64,000 bases of DNA from Turnera subulata (lineage: Eukaryota > Streptophyta > Magnoliopsida > Malpighiales > Passifloraceae), in NCBI GenBank assembly GCA_028386065.3, contig JAKUCV010001957.1, positions 45,975 to 109,974 on the forward strand, read 5' to 3'. Below the pieces are notes generated by a model, which was not told the origin of the DNA, searched no databases, and saw only the letters and a program-made list of their open reading frames with translations. Shown one piece after another: positions 57,000-64,000 of this stretch. Each line of letters begins with the position of its first letter. The stretch's first letter is position 1. The position numbers and the translations under genes were made by a program.

Positions 57000-58305
57000 C
57001 AATGGATATTGAAGGATAAAATGTTTATTGGCAAAGGATAAAGAATAACCAAGATTATTAAACCCGGACCGGAGGTTGACCCGTTCGGACTATCAGGTCA
57101 CAGTTTTTCTAGTTAAATAATGGTCAAATCTGGATTCATCTGACTCGATAAACCTACCAAGGTCACGATAACCCAGATTTAACTAGCCGGGCTGATATGG
57201 TGATACCGCAGAAACCCTAGAGTCAGCACTAGAATCTCTACAGATTAGATTGTGGTCCCGACCTTCAATCTCAATCAAGCTAATGTAATCTCTACCCCTT
57301 ATTCCTCCTCCAATCAGCAAGAAAAGAAACAAGAAAGCTTCAAGAACACAAAGATGGCGCCAACTCCTGAAGTCCTAATCAGCAAGAAGTTCAGAAATTA
57401 GTTCTAAGGAAATAGAATAACGCCACAGATTAAATAAACTTGATAAGTAAATCTAAATCCCTAATATAAACCAAGCGAATCGGCACTCAAGGGTTGATTG
57501 AATCACTCAATCTTTACAGGTATCCTCAAAGGAAAACTTTATTTCTTTTTTTATCAGTAAACTTGTCTATTGGCGCAACAAAAGAAAAGAAAGCTTAAAT
57601 ACTACCCTAGGGACCTCCCAAGTCGGCAACACCCTAATCCAAGACAAATTGGATTTGTCTTCCTACCTTAGGTTCCCGCCCTAGCTAATACCCAATGGAC
57701 TAGGTTTTAATTTGAGCCCACATGTGTTGGACACTAAATAAAACCCTTACAATAAAAACTCAACTAACTAAAGCTCACATTAATTAACCCAATTAATAAT
57801 GGACTAGACTCAACATACTAATAATAAATATAGTCATTTCAAAATTTATAAAATCTACAATGTAAAAATCGACAACTCAACTAATAAAAATAATAAAGAT
57901 ATGTCGACATGGCCCCTTGATGCTTGGATGAAGTCGAGTGGGCCCCACATTGCTCTTTAGTCAATTACTCCTTAATTGAAAACAAATTGATGGGCTTCTA
58001 TTTCAGCTCTTCTCCAAGCAAGATCATGGAATCTTCTTGCAACTCTTTACTCATCAAATGTTGGACATGTTGTAAGAGTTGGTTCGTGATCATTCTTGAC
58101 CTAGCTATTGTGATTGGACCTTGTGGAAGCACCACGGTGCCATCATCCTCTCCAATGGTACTTGAAGCCTGCTTGAGTGCATCAATTATTCCTATGCAAA
58201 GCCCAACCAGAGACGTGCAACAATGTCCGCCCAAACACCTCAGTTTTGGGTTTGGCAAACTAAGTGGGTTGCCTGTCTATTAGCAACGTAGGCCCAATCC
58301 TATTT
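57000..58305. other. Repeat-like region, possible gypsy remnant at 57998-58258 (minus)
   Basis: No host gene is recognised. On the minus strand 58258-57998 gives PQGPITIARSRMITNQLLQH. It resembles the GPITRARAK-like motif seen in some plant gypsy polyproteins, so a decayed element is possible. The stretch 57060-57200 (ACCCGGACCGGAGGTTGACC) looks like a dispersed repeat end. The rest shows nothing clear. Confidence 0.3.
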
Positions 58306-58329
58306 TGCGCCAACAGTCTGTTAATCTAC

Positions 58330-58914
58330 AATCAATGAAGGAGGATTATCGTGTATGGATCAGGGACAAAACCAGAGCATACTTCGTTCGGAACGATAGA
58401 GACCTCATTTATCAAATGGCGGGCTTGCGAAAAACTAAACCTTACCCTTGGGTATCCCTGTCTCCTTTCAAGGTGGAGTGCTGGATATGGCTCGGAATCA
58501 ATGATGGAATCCCGAAAAAAGAAGTCGTTAGATACTGTGGGATGATCTCCCTTGCCGACTCGATATGTCCAATATGCTTATCCTAGCTTGAGACGAAAGA
58601 TCATGTATTGGTAATCTGTTTTCTTGCTTGGTAAATATGGAACAACATATGCCGGTGGTGGAGAATACACTGGGTCTCACCAGCATCTCTCGTGGAGTTT
58701 CTGCTACGATGGTCATACCTGACGCCTTACCAATCCAGTAAGTCTTCATGGGTTATAATGCGTACTCAACACTTTAGAATATTTGGCTCAAAAGGAATAG
58801 AAAGGTGTTTGGTAACAGTACTACAGACTGTGATAGAGTTGCAGATTTGATCCTTGTTCATGCAACAATATGGATCAATAGCCTTTACCCATATTTCCCT
58901 TTTAGCGCCTCATG
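58330..58914 (+). pseudogene. LINE (L1-type) 3' coding fragment with zinc-binding RT domain
   Basis: Translation gives KVECWIWLGINDGIPKKEVV, CPICLS, a stop, ETKDHVLVICFLAW, a stop, IWNNICRWW. This matches the zf-RVT domain at the end of plant LINE reverse transcriptases (W-A-LPTKE, CP-C, ET--HLF--C-F-W). The two stops and the lack of upstream RT show a decayed, 5'-truncated copy. A hAT element interrupts it at 58915, and its 3' flank resumes at 60019. Confidence 0.75.
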
Positions 58915-60018
58915 TAAGGGTGAGCAGAAATTTTCGAACCGACCGTACCTTGCCGAACCGATTGGTATCGGTCGGTAGCGATTCGAAAATTTAGTGAGGT
59001 AATACCGGAATTATCGGTACCTACCATACCGTGAAGGAAACCAAAAAGCGACGGTATTGAATGAAGTTACCGTCGATTACCGTTTACTTACCGAACCGCC
59101 TAGGAGATTAATATAAAATCATCCTCTTTTAACCCAATCTGTCACTCATCCTCATCTTTCATCTCTCATCTCGATCTTAAACACTTCTCTCCTCAGCTTC
59201 AATCCCTCATAACCACCACCACCACACACACCATGAATCTGCCGCCACCAACACACTCCACCCCCAATTAGAAAATCCCAAACAATCTTCTCATGATTTG
59301 AAAACCCTAAAATCCCAAATAATCCCAATTACTCTTCCTAAATTCCCACACTTTTTCTTCTGACACACCCTCAATCTTTTCATCGCCCATGCAAATCCTT
59401 CCTATATTTGTTAGTTTTGGGGATTTTGGAAACTGCCACTGATATCTTCTTTGCGAGTGCCACCGAGTCTCCGAAGCAGTCTCTTCCCTCCCCCACCGCC
59501 TCAAGCAACGGCTTGCCCTCATCTACTCCAGTCTTTTGCCTCCTTGCTTCCCATGCTCCTTAATTCTATTTTGTGATTGTTTGAATTGTATGTTTGAATT
59601 TTGTTGGTTGTTTAATTTTGCCTAATTATACTTTGAAGAGGAATTTTGCTTTACTGTTAAGAATTAAGGAGCATTCATGTGCTCGCATTCTGGTAAGGCT
59701 TTTAATGGAAGGTAAAGGTAAAATTTTGGGACTTCTTTTCAATTACTATATATGTGGGTATATTTGTTTGCTATACAGAAAAATATGCATCTCCACTTCC
59801 ACTGGTTTATTTATCTTGGTTTTTTAATTTTGTACTGTTAAAACAATATCGGTCGGTGATGATTACCGACCGATACCGTCGGTATTTTCATGGTACGGTT
59901 GATTCGGTTGGTCGGTGAGCTAGTATCGGTATTAGGTCGGCATAGCACCCCAATCGGTAAGGCATACCGATTCCATTTTTGGTACGAAAAATACCGTACC
60001 GACCGATGCTCACCCCTA
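58915..60018. mobile_element. Non-autonomous hAT-type transposon (1104 bp)
   Basis: The terminal inverted repeats are TAAGGGTGAGCA at the left and TGCTCACCCCTA at the right (one mismatch). They are flanked by a perfect 8-bp TSD GCCTCATG (58907-58914 and 60019-60026). An 8-bp TSD and GGGTGAGCA-type ends identify the hAT superfamily. Subterminal regions (58930-59105 and 59850-60010) are full of ACCGA/TCGGT motifs on both strands, likely transposase binding sites. The middle (59130-59800) has no transposase, so the element depends on a partner. Confidence 0.92.
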
Positions 60019-60026
60019 GCCTCATG

Positions 60027-60751
60027 TCTTATATCACACGCCCCTACTATCATTAATTGGAAGGGCCATTACAGGAACTTTAGTTGTTTGACCATTTAAT
60101 TTATGTGCCTCTTCATGGCACTAGTTTTTCCCCAACTGGTGCTTACATAATGCTTGTGTTTTCCCCACTAGTTTTTGAGCAAATAGAATGCTTGTGTTTT
60201 CCTAAAAAAGAAATGCTATGAGAGAGCCTTCACCCAAATTTTACTGTGCACAAGAATAAGATTAATGATTCTACCCACATCTCCTTATTTATCATTGAAA
60301 ATTTATCATGTGGTAAAAAGGCCCATTGATATAGCAAATCTTCCAAAATTTGAGGTGGATACCATTGACCACCCTATGGAATGCCAGGGATGGCTTGTTC
60401 TTACTAGTGGAAAATAGTGTCTTAATATGTCAGCATACAAAGTACCATGTCAAAATGCAAGTCACGAGTAGAGGAGATAGGTGTTCATCGCCAGAAGAAG
60501 AGAACAATTAGTGGGTGTTAGGCTATTTTCTCAAATACCCATAACAAATTTGGATATATATTTAAGCTATCTAATAATAAATTTACAATTATGACGATAT
60601 TCAATATGAGAAAAATGAATATTATTTGTGGGAACAATTAATTTTAAAAATCAATAATTAAAAAGGGTTTAGAACACATCAATATTTACACACACAAAAT
60701 TTTTTACTCATAGGATTTTTCACTGTTGTCAAGTATTATTGGATGGGTCCT
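60027..60751. other. LINE 3' flank and unassigned AT-rich sequence
   Basis: The first part (to about 60200) continues the LINE context after the hAT insertion. The rest shows no gene or clear repeat. It ends at the Tat LTR start. Confidence 0.4.
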
Positions 60752-61755
60752 GTGAACACCCAAATTTGACCCATGAATATTTCTCTAATTTAGATTTTAG
60801 GGATGCTCAAACCATAAGATTAATGAGATGATTTTTTTTTGGCTAAGGCACACTTGGAATTTATTTTAGTAGAATGTATATTTTATGAATTGGAATTTAT
60901 ATATTTGGACCTTAGGATTAATGAGATGAGTTAATCTTAGGATAAGAATATCTAAAGCCTAGTTCATCAAAATAATATCCCATTTTATTCAATTTGTTGT
61001 CTTGCTTATTTTAACCCAATTATAATCAGATGATTTATTTTTGGGTTAAGTATGAATTTGAGGGCCTAAGTTAATAAAATATGGACCTTCCAAAGTTGAG
61101 CTGCCCATAATCATATTACTTGCAGACTAATTTTAGCTCTGATTTTCGAGGAAAATCAGAGTTAAATCATCCCTTGATAGTAAATGTTTTTTTTGGTATG
61201 ATTTAGGCATGGAATGGGAACTTAATGTGTAATCAGTCAAGATGATTGGGGGGAGTACTAATCAAGAAAAGAGGTGATTCTGGGTTGATTAGGGGTTAAT
61301 TACACGGTGGAATGAAATCAGGGAGGAATTAGGGGGAACCGGGTGCAAAAAAGGAAAGAACGGGGAAACATGGAGGTGCTGGGCGGCCATGGCGGGATGA
61401 CCGCCGGCCCTGGCGGTCATGGAGCCCATGACCATCAGTCGTGGTGGCCATTCAGCCCATGACCACCGGTCCTGGCGGTCATGCATGCCCAGATTGCCCG
61501 ATCTCCCCCAATTTTCGCCCCTAATTTGATTCTACATAGTTTTGGCCCAGATTTTTGGCTGAGACCTTGGTCATTAAGAAGGTCCACGCCCCTATACACC
61601 CCAGAACACTATAAATAGGACCCCCCACTCACATTTCAAAGGAGGACTCATTACACACACACCCCCATAAGGTTTGTTGCTTGGAGAAACTCTACTTCTC
61701 CAAGCCTATAAATATTTCTATAGGCAGAAACTCTGGAAGAATCTCGTGGGTAGGA
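60752..61755 (+). mobile_element. Tat-type LTR, plus orientation, 3' end truncated
   Basis: It starts TGTGAACACCCAAATTTGACCC. It includes the same promoter stretch as the LTR at 43372-44726: CACTATAAATAGGACCCC with the TATA box at 61610-61617, then GGAGAAACTCTAC and GGCAGAAACTCTGGA. Similarity stops near 61755, where sequence of the next chromovirus LTR takes over. A GC-rich minisatellite (61380-61490) is extra relative to the other copy. Confidence 0.8.
61380..61490. repeat. GC-rich minisatellite inside the Tat LTR
   Basis: About three copies of a 36-40 bp unit built on GACC(A/G)(C/T)C(G/A)G(C/T)CCTGGCGGTCATG and AGCCCATGACC. They contain CCATGGC/GCCATGG and CATGACC/GGTCATG inverted repeats. 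It is absent from the sister LTR at 43372-44726. Confidence 0.7.
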
Positions 61756-63729
61756 TCCACGTACGTGCCTATATTAGGATGTGGTTGCCGCGTAATTTGT
61801 GCTTCAAGACAAGACAACCAAGACAACTCGCCAAGCACGAACTATGTCTCAAGCCTACTAATCACCTGAAAATATTTTTAAAATGGGGGTGAGTCCTTCC
61901 ATAACTCAGTGGGCATAGTACAAAGCAAACAAAAACCATACTAAAATCATAGAGGTCAAAACAAATATATTTCATAATCAAAATAAAATAAGCTTACTTG
62001 TCAAATAATCAAAAAAAGACAAAATCAGCGGAAGCCTTGAATTTAAATAACAAATAATCATAACACTCAAAATAACGGAAGCCTCGAATTAAGATGTCAG
62101 AACCGGATAAGAAATAGAGAAAAGCAAAGCACGCCCCGTCGAGCATGTCCGACAACGGCCCCCTGTCGGCTGGAGGAACAAAAGGATCCATAAGGAAATC
62201 AAAGATTCCCATCAAATAGATAGAGGTTAAATACCTCATCAAACCAATCAATGTGCACAAGGTCTGACAGCACCCTTGCCAGATAGGGACGTCTGACATT
62301 TAATTCTAAGCAAAAACAAATTCAAATATTTTCTTCAAAATAATCAAATCCAAATAACCATATCATGTTCATAGGCAAAACAGAGAAAATAGTATTTATA
62401 AGCAGAATAGGTATTGTACGAACAAAATTATATAATAAGAGATACATAGACTTTTCTTTCTTTGAAATCTCAAAATCCTTGTTAGGTAAAAACACAGTTG
62501 AAGAAATAGTAATAGTTTTTCATATAGAATAACTTGAAGTAAAACATTAGTTTATCAAAACCTTTTGGTCAAAATAATATAGTTTAAAAAAGTTGGACAA
62601 AAGGTAGTTATAAATACGAAAGTAATTATATGAGAAAAAAATGTTTAAAACATAGCATTACTAATAAAATAGGAAGTATAATAATAATATAACCCACCTC
62701 AAAAGCCAATCCAAATTACCAATCCCAAATACTTAAGTTTCAGCTTGAGTCCGGATCCCCGCAGCACCTAATTCACAAGAGAAACATAGCCACTAAGTCC
62801 AAAGAGTATTTAACAATCAACCGAACGAGCTACAAAACTGACGAGCCTCTAATCACTGCCTAATAACTCCCAATTAATTCTGAATCTGAAACTATCATTA
62901 CACGGAACTTAAAGTACACATTCTAAGCTTTCCAACCATATAAAATTCACTGTCATAGAATCTAGGAATAATTAATTATGAATTCTCTAACGTAGCCTAG
63001 AAAAACTGTAATTTCCTGCACAACTGTCCACTTGTGCGATTTTTAATAAATTGCACAAAACTCTTTTTCTACTGAAACCAATTGCAAACGTTTCCTATGT
63101 GTGTCTAGTCTGTAGGGTAAAAATTTGATTACCTAATTCTAAGCCAACACTTAATGGAAACAAGAAAACCGAGAACTGCTCAAGACTAATGGGAGCACCT
63201 TGGGTTTGGCTTCATGACGACAACAACAAACGATAGATAGATTTAATATTATAGTTCTTGATAGACAGAATAAAATTTGTGGAACCAATACCCTTAAGAG
63301 CTTAGAAAATAAAATACGATTCTTGAGAGTCAAAAGAGAGCACTAAGCCAAGAATAATAATAGTTAAAGACTTACTCAAGATTAGCTATGCAATCAAACT
63401 TCCACCTATTGACGACAAGACAAAAGAAGGTTGCAGCAATTCTTCTTAATGGTGGTTGTGTGCGGCGGAAATAAAAGCAGAGGAATAGGGGGTTTAATAT
63501 CTCTTTAAGGGACCTATATATATAAAATTGCAACCGACCTAAAAGCACCAAACCTAATAGGACTCGATGTCTTACGGGAAGGGTTGGGCTTTATGTTTTT
63601 TTTTTTCAAAACACAATCCAACGGGTCAAAACAATTTGTGGTTCTGCTTATTATGCACGTGGGCTTAAACTAACTAATAGATATGGTATGTAAATTTAAC
63701 TTATAATCCAATGAATACCGGGTATTACA
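61756..63729 (-). repeat. 3' LTR of a further chromovirus; left boundary approximate
   Basis: The right end ACCGGGTATTACA (element start TGTAATACCCGG) is certain, because a polypurine tract and pol end follow. The left end lies somewhere between about 61755 and 61860. The block GGGGGTGAGTCCTTCCATAACTCAGTGGG (about 61885-61915) corresponds to the GTGAGTCGCCTACTCAGTGAG-like block found several hundred bases from the LTR end in families B and C. Confidence 0.65.
63515..63526 (-). promoter_or_regulatory. TATA box in chromovirus LTR
   Basis: In element orientation TTTTATATATATAG lies about 205 bp inside the LTR start. It would drive transcription leftwards in the genome, through the LTR. Confidence 0.45.
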
Positions 63730-63741
63730 TTTTTCCCCTGT
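63730..63741 (-). other. Polypurine tract of the right-edge chromovirus
   Basis: In element orientation CAGGGGAAAAA stands directly before the LTR start TGTAATACCC. Confidence 0.8.
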
Positions 63742-63769
63742 TAGAAAAATTCGGTCCCCGAATTTATTA

Positions 63770-64000
63770 CTAACCTTCCTGGTTGAAGAGTTGAGGATAC
63801 TTGGCACGCATTTCAACCTCACTTTCCCAAGTCACCTCATCCTCATCATGATCACGCCATAGGACCTTAACCAAAACAACTTCTTTGGATCGAAGTTTCC
63901 GGACTTGTCTATCCACCACATCCACTGGTTGAACCTGATAGGCTAGGTCCTTATCCAACTCAATTTCTTGTATTTTCAGCTCATGAGAAGGGTCATGTAG
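63770..64000 (-). CDS. Chromovirus pol, C-terminal end (chromodomain-like), continues off window
   Basis: In minus reading it gives LHDPSHELKIQEIELDKDLA, then YQVQPVDVVDRQVRKLRSKE, VVLVKVLWRDHDEDEVTWES and EVEMRAKYPQLF before the stop. This is the usual integrase C-terminus of plant chromoviruses, where a chromodomain-like module may guide insertion into heterochromatin. No stop is seen within the visible part, unlike elements A-C. The rest of the element lies beyond the right edge. Confidence 0.85.
   Translation of the reverse strand, partial: LHDPSHELKIQEIELDKDLAYQVQPVDVVDRQVRKLRSKEVVLVKVLWRDHDEDEVTWESEVEMRAKYPQLFNQEG

Noticed and set aside
58305..58586. Host gene of 93 codons
   Set aside because: The sequence matches the LINE zf-RVT region and continues past stops in the same frame.

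Overview
This is plant nuclear DNA, almost certainly from an angiosperm and probably a eudicot with a repeat-rich genome. The evidence is long plant-type LTR retrotransposons (Ty3/gypsy chromoviruses with 3.1-3.4 kb LTRs, a Tat-type gypsy and a Ty1/copia element), a plant NAC-domain gene with a TATA promoter, a remnant of a plant heavy-metal-associated (HIPP-type) gene, a hAT-type transposon and a LINE fragment. I cannot name the species from sequence alone. There are no bacterial operons, ribosome binding sites or CRISPR arrays.

Region 1 (1-45.3 kb) is a stack of nested retroelements, most with readable target-site duplications (TSDs). The outer host is a Tat-type gypsy element on the minus strand: 5' LTR 43372-44726, primer site about 43357-43371, gag 42876 down to 41856, resuming at 11858-11322. 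Two insertions split it. (i) Element A, a plus-strand chromovirus, enters from beyond the left edge; its pol is 1118-3179 and its 3' LTR is 3227-11321. A is itself hit by a second-family LTR (1-1117), and its 3' LTR holds a solo LTR of that family (3366-8064), which in turn holds a solo copia LTR (4266-5784). (ii) A minus-strand copia element (11859-41855) sits exactly inside the gag zinc knuckle. In its right LTR lies chromovirus B (18852-40301), and in B's right LTR lies chromovirus C (29125-38761). All coding regions are broken by stops, frameshifts or deletions. C looks youngest and A oldest.

The most unusual items here are: a Cassandra-like LTR carrying a 5S rRNA-derived segment between two primer-binding sites in B's leader (26794-27232); a tRNA-like patch where C has lost gag (35757-35834); an array of the palindrome AACATCGATGTT in the copia leader (18115-18530); arrays of GGGC-TAA-GCCC palindromes in the chromovirus LTRs; and a 12-unit GCATGCTACC array between two head-to-head Tat LTR ends (44727-45116).

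Region 2 (45.3-58.3 kb) is AT-rich and gene-bearing. It holds one convincing protein gene, an intronless, divergent NAC-domain transcription factor (48133-49443, plus strand). It also holds a ribosomal protein L3-like pseudogene fragment, a possible small spliced transcript near 52.6-53.0 kb, a broken HIPP-type gene (55086-55414), a short retroposed insert with 14-bp TSDs, promoter-proximal repeats and (AT)n tracts.

Region 3 (58.3-64 kb) returns to transposons: a LINE 3' fragment, a 1.1 kb non-autonomous hAT element inside it with an 8-bp TSD, a truncated plus-strand Tat LTR with a GC-rich minisatellite, and the LTR and pol end of another minus-strand chromovirus that runs off the right edge. 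Nothing suggests a coordinated pathway. The window is a host gene island beside a retrotransposon nest.
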